From the NCBI GenBank assembly GCA_016710525.1, contig JADJVQ010000014.1, forward strand, positions 1 through 64,000: a DNA stretch of 64,000 nucleotides, in the 5' to 3' direction. Position 1 is the stretch's first letter; every line of letters starts with the position of its first letter. Position numbers and translations under genes: made by a program. Under the pieces are notes generated by a model. It ran no database searches. It was not told where the DNA came from and saw only the letters and a program-made list of their open reading frames with translations. This document shows positions 17,120 to 27,000 of the stretch, piece after piece. This DNA is from Burkholderiaceae bacterium. Lineage in GTDB: Bacteria > Pseudomonadota > Gammaproteobacteria > Burkholderiales > Burkholderiaceae_E.

Positions 17120-17242
17120 GGAATCCCTCTTCGCATTGTGCCCGTCCGGCGCGATGTGTCGACTGAGGCCGCTGCCGCGCCCGGCTGGCGGTATCCTCCC
17201 GCCAAAGGCCCGAACAGCCATATTGCCCCCCGAGGAGACATC

Positions 17243-18925
17243 ATGCCGACCAATCCCAATCCCTACCGTCAAGGCCTGGACCGAAATCCGGCCAACCACG
17301 TGCCGCTCAGCCCGACCAGCCTGGTGCAGTGGGCCGCCGATGTCTACCCCGATCGCTGCGCCGTCATCCACGGCCGCATCCGGCGCACCTGGCGTGAAGT
17401 CTGGCAACGGGCGCGCCGGCTGGCCAGCGCGCTGGCCGCCCGGGACATCGGCGACGGCGACACGGTGGCGGTGATGCTGCCCAACATCCCGGAGATGATC
17501 GAGGCCCACTACGCCGTGCCGCTCACGCGCGCGGTGATGAACAGCATCAACACCCGCCTGGACGCCTCGATGGTGGCGTTCATCCTGCAGCATTCGGACT
17601 CCAAGGTGCTGATCACCGACCGCGAGTTCTCGGCGACCGCGCGCGCCGCGCTCGACGAGCTGGCTGCCGCCGGCAAGCGGCTGCCCTTCGTGATCGACGT
17701 CGACGACAGCGAATACGAGGGCCCCGGCGAGCGGATCGGCGCGATCGACTACGAAGCCTTCATCGCGGCCGGCGACCCGGACGGCATCTGCCTGTATCCG
17801 GAGGACGAGTGGGACGCCATCGGCCTGAACTACACCTCGGGCACCACCGGCAACCCCAAGGGCGTGGTCGTGCACCACCGCGGCGCCTACCTGAACGCGA
17901 TCGCCAACGTGGTGGCCTGGAACCTGCCGCGCCACCCGGTGTACCTGTGGACGCTGCCGATGTTCCACTGCAACGGCTGGTGCTTCCCGTGGACCAATCC
18001 GGCGGTGGCCGGCACCCAGGTGTGCCTGCGCAAGGTCGAGGCGGCCACCATCTTCCAGCTGATCCGCGAGCACAGGGTCACCCACTACTGCGGCGCGCCG
18101 ATCGTGCACAGCACGCTGATCAACGCGCCGGCCGGCCTGCAGCAGGGCATCGACTGGCCGGTGAAGTGCATGGTCGCGGGCGCGGCGCCGCCGGCCTCGA
18201 TGATCGAAGGCATGGAGCGCATGGGCTGGGAGGTCACGCACGTGTACGGCCTGACCGAGGTGTACGGGCCGGCCTCGGTGTGCGCCAAGCACGACGACTG
18301 GGCGCAGCTGTCGCTGGCCGATCGGGTCGAGAACAACGCCCGCCAGGGCGTGCGCTACCAGCTGCAGCAGGGCCTGACGGTGATGGACGCCGAAACGATG
18401 CAGGAAGTGCCGCGCGACGGCCAGACCATGGGCGAGGTCATGTTCCGCGGCAACATCGTGATGAAGGGCTACCTGAAGAATCCCGCGGCCACCACCGAGG
18501 CCTTCCGCGACGGCTGGTTCCACACCGGCGACCTGGGCGTGCTCTACCCGGACGGCTACGTGAAGCTCAAGGACCGCGCCAAGGACATCATCATCTCGGG
18601 CGGCGAGAACATCAGCTCGATCGAGGTCGAAGACGCGCTGTACAAGCACCCGGCGGTGCTGGCCTGCGCGGTGGTGGCCAAGCCCGACGAAAAATGGGGC
18701 GAAACGCCGCTGGCCTTCGTGGAGCTGAAGGCCGAGCGCATGCCGGCCACGCCCGAGGCCGCGGCGGCGCTGGCCGCGGAAATCATCGAGCACTGCAAGC
18801 AGCACCTGGCGCGCTTCAAGTGCCCGAAGGAAGTGCGGTTCGCGGTGGTGCCCAAGACCAGCACCGGCAAGATCCAGAAGCACGTGCTGCGCGGGCAGGT
18901 GGGGTCGGCGGGTGCGATCGGTTAG
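17243..18925 (+). CDS. Fatty-acid/acyl-CoA synthetase (AMP-forming)
   Basis: The 560-residue protein has an ideal GAGGAG site 6 nt before the ATG at 17243. The ATP-binding loop YTSGTTGNPKG is at residues 197-207, WYHTGDL-type sequence (GWFHTGDLGVLYPDGYVKLKDRAKD) lies in the hinge, and the C-terminal catalytic lysine is in TSTGKIQK. Length and the PMFHCNGWCFPW motif match the medium/long-chain branch. It converts a carboxylic acid, CoA and ATP to acyl-CoA, AMP and PPi. Nothing adjacent fixes the substrate. Confidence 0.92.
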   Translation: MPTNPNPYRQGLDRNPANHVPLSPTSLVQWAADVYPDRCAVIHGRIRRTWREVWQRARRLASALAARDIGDGDTVAVMLPNIPEMIEAHYAVPLTRAVMNSINTRLDASMVAFILQHSDSKVLITDREFSATARAALDELAAAGKRLPFVIDVDDSEYEGPGERIGAIDYEAFIAAGDPDGICLYPEDEWDAIGLNYTSGTTGNPKGVVVHHRGAYLNAIANVVAWNLPRHPVYLWTLPMFHCNGWCFPWTNPAVAGTQVCLRKVEAATIFQLIREHRVTHYCGAPIVHSTLINAPAGLQQGIDWPVKCMVAGAAPPASMIEGMERMGWEVTHVYGLTEVYGPASVCAKHDDWAQLSLADRVENNARQGVRYQLQQGLTVMDAETMQEVPRDGQTMGEVMFRGNIVMKGYLKNPAATTEAFRDGWFHTGDLGVLYPDGYVKLKDRAKDIIISGGENISSIEVEDALYKHPAVLACAVVAKPDEKWGETPLAFVELKAERMPATPEAAAALAAEIIEHCKQHLARFKCPKEVRFAVVPKTSTGKIQKHVLRGQVGSAGAIG

Positions 18926-19005
18926 GCGGATTGCGATAGCTCAAGCCGGTTTCAGGCGAATGGCGAGATGATCACTCATACGAAACTCTCTTCGGGAATC
19001 TGCTC

Positions 19006-21960
19006 ATGGCTTTCATCGTCGGCAACTCCAGCGCTCAGTCTCTGAACGGAACCGAATCGGACGACACGATCCAGGGTCTCGCCGGCAACGACCGGCTGTT
19101 CGGTCTGGGCGGCAAGGACATCGTGTTCGGCGGTTCGGGAAATGACCTGCTGTCGGGCGGCACCGGTGAGGACATCCTGTTCGGCGGTTCGGGACTGGAC
19201 TCGGCCTCCTATGCCAACGCGACGGGGGCGATGGTGGTCAATCTGGGCACCCGCACCTCCAGCGGGCCCGATGGCGTGGATACCTTTCGCAGCATCGAAG
19301 GCATTTACGGATCGGCGTTCAACGACCTGCTGACGGGCGACACCGGCGACAATTTTCTCAACGGACTGCAGGGCAACGACACGCTCGACGGTGGCGCCGG
19401 GCACGACATCGCCACCTACTTCGAGGCGACCGGTTCGATCACCGCCAACATGGCGAGCGGTGTGGTCACCGGCGCGGCGGGCACCGACGTGCTGATCAGC
19501 ATCGAGGGACTGATCGGCTCGCCCTTCGCCGATGTCCTGACGGGCGACGCCCAGGACAACACCCTGCAGGGTGAACTGGGCAACGACATCATGGAGGGCG
19601 GCGCCGGGTTCGATACCGTGCGCTACGCGTCCTCGCCGGCGGCGGTCATCGTCAATCTGGCCGCCGGCACCGGCACCGGCGGTCAGGGCGCCGACGTGCT
19701 GACCGGCTTCGAGGCGATATTCGGGTCCGGGTTCGCCGACACCCTGATCGGCAACGGCGCCAAGAACACGCTGACGGGGTTCGACGGCGACGACCTGCTG
19801 GCCGGCGGACCGGGCGACGACACCCTGGACGGAAGTGCCGGGACCGACTACGCCGACTACAGCGCGGCGACGGCCGCGATGACGGTGAACCTGGCCACCA
19901 GGACGAGTTCGGGCCCTGATGGTGCCGACATCCTGATCAGCATCGAAGGCGTGATCGGATCGGATTTTGCGGATCAGCTGACGGGCAGCGATGCGCAGGA
20001 TTTCTTCAGGCCGCGCGGCGGCAGCGACACCATCGACGGCGCGGGCGGCAAAGACTGGATCTTGTATGTCGACAGCACCAATCCCATCACCGCCGACCTG
20101 GGCGCCGGATTCCTGACGCAGCCCGACGGCAGTCGCGACACCTTCGTCGGCATCGAGGCGATCTCGGGTTCGCTGGCCGGCGACACCATCACCGGATCTG
20201 CCGGCGATGATGAAATTTCGGGCTACCTGGGCGACGACAAGCTCAGCGGCGGCGCCGGATTCGATACGCTCTACTACCGCTCCAGCGCAGCCGTCGTGGT
20301 GAATCTGGCCACCGGCAAGGCCAGTGGCGGCGACGGCAACGACACGTTCGCCGAGTTCGAGGCGATCGTCGGCAGCAGCTTCAACGACACCCTGACGGGC
20401 GACGGTCTGGCCAACACCCTGAACGGGCGCCTCGGCAACGATGCGCTCGATGGCGGGGCCGGCCTGGACACGGCCACTTATGTCAATGCGAGCGCCGGCG
20501 TCACCGTCAGTCTCGCCACCGGCACCGCCACCGGCGGCGACGGCAGCGATACCCTCGTCAACATCGAAAACCTGGTCGGGACGAGCTTCGACGACAGCCT
20601 GATCGGGGATGCCGGCATCAATGTGTTCACCGGCGGCGCGGGCAACGATGTGTTCGAGGGCAAGCTTGGCCAGGACACCTTCGATGGCGGCTCCGGCACC
20701 GACTTCACCAGCTACGTGAATGCCAGTGCGAGTGTCAGCGTCAACCTGGCCACCGGCGTGGTGGCCGGTCCCGATGGCAGCGATGTCCTGATCAGCATCG
20801 AGGGGGTTTTCGGTTCGCCGTTCGCCGACACGCTCGTCGGCAACGAAGGGCTGAATTTCCTGCGCGGCAATGGCGGCGACGACATCCTCGACGGTGGTGC
20901 GGGCAACGACTATGCCGACTATCGCGGCGCCACCGGTGCGGTCCAGGTCAACCTCGCCCTCGGCATCTCGGCGGGCGCCGACGGCATCGACCTGCTGCTC
21001 AATTTCGAATCGATCCGCGGCTCGGCATTCGACGACACGCTCACCGGCGACGCGAACTCCAACATCCTGCGCGGCGGTCTTGGCAACGATGTCATCGACG
21101 GGGCCGGCGGCGACGACTGGGCCGAGCTGTTCAATGCGCCCAACGGCGTGTTCGTCGATCTGATCGAGGGTACGTCCATCGGCGAGGGCAGCGACACCCT
21201 GGTCAGCATCGAGAACATCCGGGGCTCGCTGTTCGACGACTGGTTAAAGGGCAGCGACAGCGGCAATGTGCTGCGCGGCGATGCCGGCGACGATCTGCTC
21301 GATGGCCGCGCCGGCACCGACACGGCCATGTACTCCGGTGCACGAGCGGATTTCACGGTGGCCAAGGTGCGTAACCTGTTCGTGCTCAATGACCTGACCG
21401 ATGCAGAGGGCACCGACGAGCTCAGCGGCATGGAGCAGCTGCAGTTCAGCGATGTCAGCCTGCCGCTGGTCAACCTGGCGCGCGTGCGCGCGCCCGAATA
21501 CGGCCAGGACAAGGGCTTTCTGTTCGACGGGGTTTACTACCTGCTCGCCAACCAGGCCCTGGGCGCCACCCTGACCCTCGACAATGCGCTGGACAGCTAC
21601 CTGAACACCGGCGGTGCGCAGCACTTGGCGCCCAACAGCTGGTTCGATGCCGCCTACTACGCCGCCAGATGGCCCGACCTGGCCGCGCTGCAGCTTCCCG
21701 ATGCGACGCTCTTCGTGCACTACAACCTGTTCGGCGTGTGGGAGGGCCGCTCGGCCGGTCCGAAGTTCGACCGCTTCGACGGCAACCGGTATCTGGCCGA
21801 GAATCCCGATGTGGCCGGCTATGTCGACGCCAACCTGCCGGCGTTCCTGGGCAGCCGCAGCAATGGCGCGATCGCCCACTTCATCATCTACGGCGCGGAA
21901 GAACTCCGGGTCGCCCACGATACGAATGGGGCGGTGGTGGACATGGGGTATGTGGTGTAG
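19006..21960 (+). CDS. RTX-type calcium-binding repeat protein
   Basis: The 984-residue protein lacks an N-terminal signal peptide, as expected for type I secretion. GGxGxDxLxGG nonapeptides begin at residue 20. The chain then consists of ten repeats of about 85 residues, each with GNDxLxGGxGxD, a Y.xAxxxVxVNLAxGxxxG strand segment, GxDTLxxIExxxGSxFxDxLxGD. From about residue 835 the protein changes to a different domain with WFDAAYYAARWPDL and RYLAENPDVAGYV, then AHFIIYGAEELR. Such tails occur in large surface or secreted proteins. No type I secretion genes (ABC, MFP, TolC) are nearby. It may be an adhesin, S-layer-like protein or secreted enzyme scaffold; no catalytic domain is visible. Confidence 0.88.
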   Translation: MAFIVGNSSAQSLNGTESDDTIQGLAGNDRLFGLGGKDIVFGGSGNDLLSGGTGEDILFGGSGLDSASYANATGAMVVNLGTRTSSGPDGVDTFRSIEGIYGSAFNDLLTGDTGDNFLNGLQGNDTLDGGAGHDIATYFEATGSITANMASGVVTGAAGTDVLISIEGLIGSPFADVLTGDAQDNTLQGELGNDIMEGGAGFDTVRYASSPAAVIVNLAAGTGTGGQGADVLTGFEAIFGSGFADTLIGNGAKNTLTGFDGDDLLAGGPGDDTLDGSAGTDYADYSAATAAMTVNLATRTSSGPDGADILISIEGVIGSDFADQLTGSDAQDFFRPRGGSDTIDGAGGKDWILYVDSTNPITADLGAGFLTQPDGSRDTFVGIEAISGSLAGDTITGSAGDDEISGYLGDDKLSGGAGFDTLYYRSSAAVVVNLATGKASGGDGNDTFAEFEAIVGSSFNDTLTGDGLANTLNGRLGNDALDGGAGLDTATYVNASAGVTVSLATGTATGGDGSDTLVNIENLVGTSFDDSLIGDAGINVFTGGAGNDVFEGKLGQDTFDGGSGTDFTSYVNASASVSVNLATGVVAGPDGSDVLISIEGVFGSPFADTLVGNEGLNFLRGNGGDDILDGGAGNDYADYRGATGAVQVNLALGISAGADGIDLLLNFESIRGSAFDDTLTGDANSNILRGGLGNDVIDGAGGDDWAELFNAPNGVFVDLIEGTSIGEGSDTLVSIENIRGSLFDDWLKGSDSGNVLRGDAGDDLLDGRAGTDTAMYSGARADFTVAKVRNLFVLNDLTDAEGTDELSGMEQLQFSDVSLPLVNLARVRAPEYGQDKGFLFDGVYYLLANQALGATLTLDNALDSYLNTGGAQHLAPNSWFDAAYYAARWPDLAALQLPDATLFVHYNLFGVWEGRSAGPKFDRFDGNRYLAENPDVAGYVDANLPAFLGSRSNGAIAHFIIYGAEELRVAHDTNGAVVDMGYVV

Positions 21961-21995
21961 CGCGGCGCCGCGCACCCGGTCGCCACGCTCCGGCC

Positions 21996-22703
21996 TCAGA
22001 TGCCGGGGCGGCTGGGCGGCAGTCGGGTGATCAGGGCCAGCAGACTGCGCATCGAGGGCGAGCCCGACTTCTGGAGGATTCGCCGGATGTGGGTCCGGAC
22101 CGTGGCGGGGGCCACTTCCAGGCGCAGCGCGATGTCCTTGGGGGACAGGTCATCGAGCAGGGTCAGGAAGACCCGCCTTTCGGCGCGCGTGAGGTCGCAA
22201 TGGTCGGCGAAGGAGTCGAGCCGCCCCGGGTGGGGCGCCAGCGCCGGTCCCAGGAGGACCACCAGATGCCGCTGATAGGGCTCGTTTCCGTGCCAGTCGA
22301 AGGGGGCGATCGAAACCAGGTGGCGGGTGCCCTGGACATTCGTGTCGAACAGGCGTGCCTGGCCGCGCAAGGCGTCTTGGATCGTGTGCCGCCACATCAG
22401 GCGGTCCGTGACTTTGACAGGATGAATTCGCTCGCCGTCCCGGCAAAGCACCGTCTGGGCGTCGAGGGCTGACTGCGCCGGCGTGTTCGCGTGCACGACA
22501 CGGCAGGTGCTGTCGATCAGCAGCACGCCCTGGTCCAGGTGGTCCAGCAGCCCGGCCAGCGCGGGCAGCGTTCCCGTGGACGCGGCAGGGCGCGCGGCGG
22601 GGGGGCGCGTGGCAGGAGGGAGCACGGCCGAACAGGTCGAACCCGACGGATCGGGGTCGGTTCCGGCAGGCGGTCGCGCGTCGCAGTCGGTCGGGATCAC
22701 CAT
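21996..22703 (-). CDS. LuxR-family transcriptional regulator with PAS-like domain
   Basis: The start at ATG 22703 (TAAGG upstream) gives 235 residues; a TTG at 22766 is a weaker choice inside the palindrome region. Residues about 45-150 (LDHLDQGVLLIDSTCRVVHANTPAQ) resemble a PAS sensor. The C-terminal helix-turn-helix includes LTRAERRVFLTLLDDLSPKDIA and ATVRTHIRRILQKSG. The architecture matches the gene at 9056-9826. It lies convergent to the RTX gene (35 bp apart) and downstream of the Crp-type gene on the same strand. It may govern RTX expression. Confidence 0.85.
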   Translation of the reverse strand: MVIPTDCDARPPAGTDPDPSGSTCSAVLPPATRPPAARPAASTGTLPALAGLLDHLDQGVLLIDSTCRVVHANTPAQSALDAQTVLCRDGERIHPVKVTDRLMWRHTIQDALRGQARLFDTNVQGTRHLVSIAPFDWHGNEPYQRHLVVLLGPALAPHPGRLDSFADHCDLTRAERRVFLTLLDDLSPKDIALRLEVAPATVRTHIRRILQKSGSPSMRSLLALITRLPPSRPGI

Positions 22704-22759
22704 GGGTCCGACCTTACGCAGGCAAAGCGGCCAGGGCGTGTCGCAATTGACCGGCAGAC

Positions 22760-22775
22760 TGTTCAATATTGAACA
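22760..22775. promoter_or_regulatory. Perfect 16-bp palindrome between crp-type and luxR-type genes
   Basis: TGTTCAATATTGAACA is fully self-complementary and AT-rich in GC-rich surroundings. It is 57 bp before the LuxR-type start and 15 bp after the Crp-type stop. It lacks a T-run, so an operator is likelier than a terminator. Confidence 0.45.
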
Positions 22776-22790
22776 CAGAGGCCGGGCCGG

Positions 22791-23462
22791 CTACCAGCGC
22801 TTGGGCAGCGCCTTGAGCAGGACGATCTCGGTCTTGCCGACTCGGATGTATCCGCCCGTCGTGAGGTCCTTGAGGATCCGGTTGATCATGCTGCGCGAGG
22901 CCCCGACGCGATCCGCGATTTTCTGCTGGCTCATGGCGGGTGCGATCCGCCGGCCATCCTGTTCGCGGGAGGTTTCGGTGAACAGCTGCGCCACCCGGCC
23001 GTAGACGTCCATCAGCGCGAGGTTCGACACGCTGTTCGTGAGCACGCGGATGCGATGGATCAGGGTGTGGATGACGTGAAACGCGATGTCGGGCCGGTCG
23101 GCCAGCACCCGTTCGAAGTCGGGGCGCTGCACCACGCACAACCGCGCCGGCGTCAGCGTCTTGACCGATGCGGTGCGCCGCTGCGAACCCAGCATCAGTT
23201 CACCGAAATATTCGCCCGGGCCCATCACATTGAGCTCGGCCTCCTTGCCGCCATCGTCGGCCACGTAGACCCGCACCGAGCCCTCGAGGATCACATAGAG
23301 GGTCTCGGCGATGTCTCCCTCGAGCACAACGATGGTGTTGCGCGGAAAGGTCTTGCGCTGAGCGGTCCTGATCAGTTCTGTCAGCAACTCCTGAGACAGG
23401 ACCGGGGTGCGCGCCAGGTCGTCCTGTGGCGCTGTCCGGGGCGGGGACGGATCATCGTTCAT
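22791..23462 (-). CDS. Crp/Fnr-family transcriptional regulator
   Basis: The 223-residue protein starts at 23462 (MNDDPSPPRTAPQDD). The cyclic-nucleotide-binding fold is evident in NTIVVLEGDIAETLYVILEGSVRVY and GEYFGELMLGSQRRTASVKTLTPARL, the region that holds the cAMP phosphate loop. The helix-turn-helix reads MSQQKIADRVGASRSMINRILKDL. The N-terminal cysteines of FNR are absent, so it does not carry an iron-sulfur cluster; cAMP-type binding is more likely but the GEL...RT segment differs from Crp. It lies 554 bp from two cyclase-domain genes transcribed the other way. A small frame upstream overlaps its start by 4 nt. Confidence 0.9.
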   Translation of the reverse strand: MNDDPSPPRTAPQDDLARTPVLSQELLTELIRTAQRKTFPRNTIVVLEGDIAETLYVILEGSVRVYVADDGGKEAELNVMGPGEYFGELMLGSQRRTASVKTLTPARLCVVQRPDFERVLADRPDIAFHVIHTLIHRIRVLTNSVSNLALMDVYGRVAQLFTETSREQDGRRIAPAMSQQKIADRVGASRSMINRILKDLTTGGYIRVGKTEIVLLKALPKRW

Positions 23463-23767
23463 GATCGGAATGGCAGGTCCAGGCAAGCGATGCCGGCCGG
23501 ATCGCCGGGGCGACTGAAGCCTGGCGGCTGCGGGTCTGCCGGCAATTGCGCCAGGATCGAGTTCCGGATGAAGGGCTCCTTGGCGGCGGTATAGAGCTCG
23601 CGGTCGCCGCCGACTCGCGCGAGCCCCCTGACCTTCAGAGTCCGATTCTGCGCCCGCAAGGCCGTGTCGCGCCGGAGTCTTTCGCAAAAATCGATCCGCG
23701 CTCCGCCCCGTTCGAACACGTCCGACCTGCGGGGATCATGGTTCTGCAGTTCGATCGGCTCATGCAA
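23459..23767 (-). CDS. Small hypothetical protein coupled to the crp-type gene (doubtful)
   Basis: A 102-codon frame from the ATG at 23767 whose stop overlaps the Crp-type start as ATGA, an arrangement seen in coupled genes. The product (MHEPIELQNHDPRRSDVFER...) is charged and has no recognised domain, signal peptide or membrane segment. The overlap is the main support; chance cannot be excluded. Confidence 0.3.
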   Translation of the reverse strand: MHEPIELQNHDPRRSDVFERGGARIDFCERLRRDTALRAQNRTLKVRGLARVGGDRELYTAAKEPFIRNSILAQLPADPQPPGFSRPGDPAGIACLDLPFRS

Positions 23768-24016
23768 TGCATCCCCCGGCGATCGAGCGCGATTCGAGGG
23801 GGCGCCGATGGTTTCGGTGCGGATCGGTCACAGGACCGACCAGTCTATGAGGGTTGGCCCGCGCCGGCAGTTCACTATTGACGGCTTCACAGGCGCGCGT
23901 CGGCGTGGGTGTTTATCGGTCGATGGTGTTCGGCGGCGCCACGGGGTCTGGTCGGAAGGGGGTCCTGGCTGCGATCATGGCGGTGACTCAGCCTCTCTCT
24001 CTCAAGGATTCTCCCG

Positions 24017-27000
24017 ATGGATTCGGCAGCGCGCTCGGTGCAGCAATGGCTGGCCGCACTCGATCTGGCGCAATACCTGCCCCATTTCGTGGCGCAGGAC
24101 ATCGATGGGGCCGTTCTGGCGCTGCTGACCGACGGCGACCTTCGAGAGCTCGGCATTTCGTCGATGGGGCATCGCAAGCGGCTGCTCAAGGCGATCGCCG
24201 AATCCGTCCGCGAGGGCGATCTCCTGAGCCCGGCACACGCGCAGGGCCTGCCGCCGAGCCTGCCCGAGACGGACCTGTCGTCGGCGCCGAGGGCGCCGAC
24301 GACAGCGTCCGAGTCCGAGTCCGCACCCGAGCCGGAGCCGCAGCCGGAGCGCAGGCAGCTGACCGTGATCTTCTGCGATCTGGTCGACTCGACCGCGCTG
24401 TCCACGCGCCTGGATCCCGAAGACCTGCGCCAGGTGTTGGGCCGGTATCATCAGCTAGCCTCCTCGGTGATTCAGCGCTTTGGCGGGTTTCCCGCGCAGT
24501 TCATGGGCGATGGGGTGATGGCGTTCTTCGGTTATCCCGCCGCCCACGAAGACGATGCGGAACGTGCGGTGCGCGCCGGCCTCGCGCTGGTCGCCGAGCT
24601 GTCGGCCGACGAGATGGCCGCGGGGGCGCGAATCGCCGTTCGGGTCGGGATCGCCACGGGCGAAGTGGTGGTCGGCGGGACCGGTGCGCCAGGATGCGCA
24701 CTGGCCAATACCGCGGTCGGCGAGACGCCGCTGCTCGCGGCGCGCCTCCAATCGATCGGCGCGCCCGGGAGCGTGCTGATCGCAGGATCGACGCGGCGGC
24801 TGGTCACGGGGACCTTCGAGTATCGGGAACTGGGCCAGCGGGCGCTATCGGGCGCGGGTGATCTTGTGCTGGTCTCCGAGGTCCTGCGGGTCAGCGGCGC
24901 GGCAAGCCGCTTCGAGGCGCGCAACGGAGCAGCGCTGGCGCCTCTGGTCGGGCGCGAGGAGGAAATGGCGTTCCTGCGGGAACGCTGGCGCCTGGCCTGC
25001 CGGGCCAAAGGGCAGGCGATCAGGGTCTGCGCCGACCCCGGGGTCGGGAAATCGCGGATCGCGGCGGCTCTGCGCGAGGAACTCGACGGGCGGCGAATGC
25101 AGGTGCTGCAGTACTTCTGCTCGCCGTACCATGCCGAGAGCCCCCTGCATCCGTTCGTCGAGCCCCTGGCGCGGGCATGCGCCGGGGCGCCGGCCGACGA
25201 TACCGCCGCGCGCATCGCCGTGCTGGCCGGCTTGCTGGGCGTCGACGCCACCCGCTGCGCGCAGGACCTCGGCCTGCTGTGCGAAATACTCTCGCTGGGC
25301 GAAAGTCCGTCGGTCGAACCCTTCGAGGGCGGCCCTCAGCAAAGGAAGGCCCGGCTGTTCGACATGCTGACCGGCCACCTGGAGCGGGCCGCGGCGAGCC
25401 GGCCGGTCCTGATGATCTTCGAGGACGCGCACTGGGCCGATTCGACGTCGCTCGAACTGCTCGGCACGATGCTCGGGCGCGTGGCCGGTCTGCGCGTCAT
25501 GATCGTGATCACGCACCGGCCGGAGTTCGTCCCTCCCTGGGATGACGCGATACCGCTGAGCGCGGTGACCCTGGACCGCCTGGATCGGCGGGCGGGCACG
25601 CTGATCGTCCAGCGGGTGACGCAGGGCCGCGTCCTGCCGCCGGTCGTGCTGGAAGACATCCTGGCACGAACCGATGGCGTGCCGCTGTTCATCGAGGAAC
25701 TGACCAGTTCCATCCTCGAGAGCGGGCTCCTGAAGGAGACGCCGGCCGGCTTCGAACTGACCGGCGCGTTTTCGACACTCGCGGTGCCGCGCAGCCTGAA
25801 TGCGTCGCTGCTGGCCCGGCTCGACCGGCTCGCCCCGGTGAAGGCCATCGCGCAGACCGGCGCGGCGATCGGACGGGAGTTCGACTACCGGCTGCTGGCC
25901 GAGGTCGCGGCCTTGCCCCGGGCGCAGTTGGACGATGCGCTGGCCCGGCTGGTGGCCTCGGGGCTGGTGCTCGAGCGCACCGAAAAGGGGGGGCGCACCT
26001 TCTCGTTCAAGCACGCTCTCGTCCAGGAAGTCGCGTATTCGACGCTGCTGCGCAGCCGCCGGCTCGCGCTGCACGCGCAGATCGCCGATGCGATGCAGGT
26101 CCTCGTGCCGGAGGTCGTCGCCAATCAGCCGGAAATCCTGGCCCGGCATCTGGCCGAAGCAGGCCTCAGCGAGCGGGCCGTCCTGGCCTACCAGCGGGCC
26201 GGTCGGCTGGCGCTGTCGCGTTCCGCCGACCGGGAAGCCTCATCCCATCTGCGACGCGGTCTCGACCTGCTGGCGACCTTGCCGATGGATAACACCCGAG
26301 ACCACCTGGAACTGGCGCTTCTGACCTCGTTCGGGATCGCGCTGAGCGCGGCCAATGGCTATGGCGACGACAGCGCCGTCTCGGTTTTCGAGCGCGCGCG
26401 TGCGCTGGTGCACCGGCTCGAAAGCCGGGAAGACATCGGGTCGGTCTTCAATGGCCTGTTCAATTTGTATTCCAACCGTGCGGAGTTTGCCAAAGCGCTC
26501 GCGGTCGCCAAAGAATTCATGGCGCTGACCGAAAGCTCGAGCGACCCGATCGCCCGGTCGACGGCCTATCGCATGGTGGCGGTCATCCATCGGCTGATGG
26601 GAGAGATCGCGATCAGTCGCCCCTATTGCGAACGGGCACTGGAACTGGTGCCGGATGTGGCCGATGCGAAACAGGTCTGGCGCCTGACCCACGATCCGGG
26701 GATAACGGCCCGGTACCACCTGGCCGTCATCCTGTGGCATTCCGGCGAGGTCGAGCGTTCGATCGCGATGGAGCGCGACGCGCTGCTGCGCGCCGAGCGC
26801 ATCCGGCACGGCAGCACGCTGGGTTTCGCGCTGGCGTATATCGGATGCATGTCGGCCTACCGCCGGCGCGACTTCGCGTCGCTCGAGCGCTTGTGCGCCC
26901 GGCTGATCGAGCATGCCCGTTCCTACCGCTCGCCGATGTGGGAGGCGATGGGGCGGGTGTATTGCGGACGCGTCCAGGTCGAGCGGGGCCGTGTGGTGGC

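Noticed and set aside
16391..18883. An 830-codon minus-strand frame covering the acyl-CoA synthetase region
   Set aside because: Only the last 242 codons (GST) match a protein family; the rest is antisense to the acyl-CoA synthetase gene and is a GC-rich shadow frame.
19060..21350. Periodic repeats that could suggest a CRISPR array
   Set aside because: The period is about 255 bp and is explained by in-frame RTX protein repeats with variable DNA; there are no short identical repeats with spacers and no cas genes.
22791..23462. FNR identity of the Crp/Fnr-type protein
   Set aside because: The N-terminal cysteine cluster needed for the iron-sulfur centre is absent, so it cannot be the oxygen sensor for the FNR-like box at 41146.
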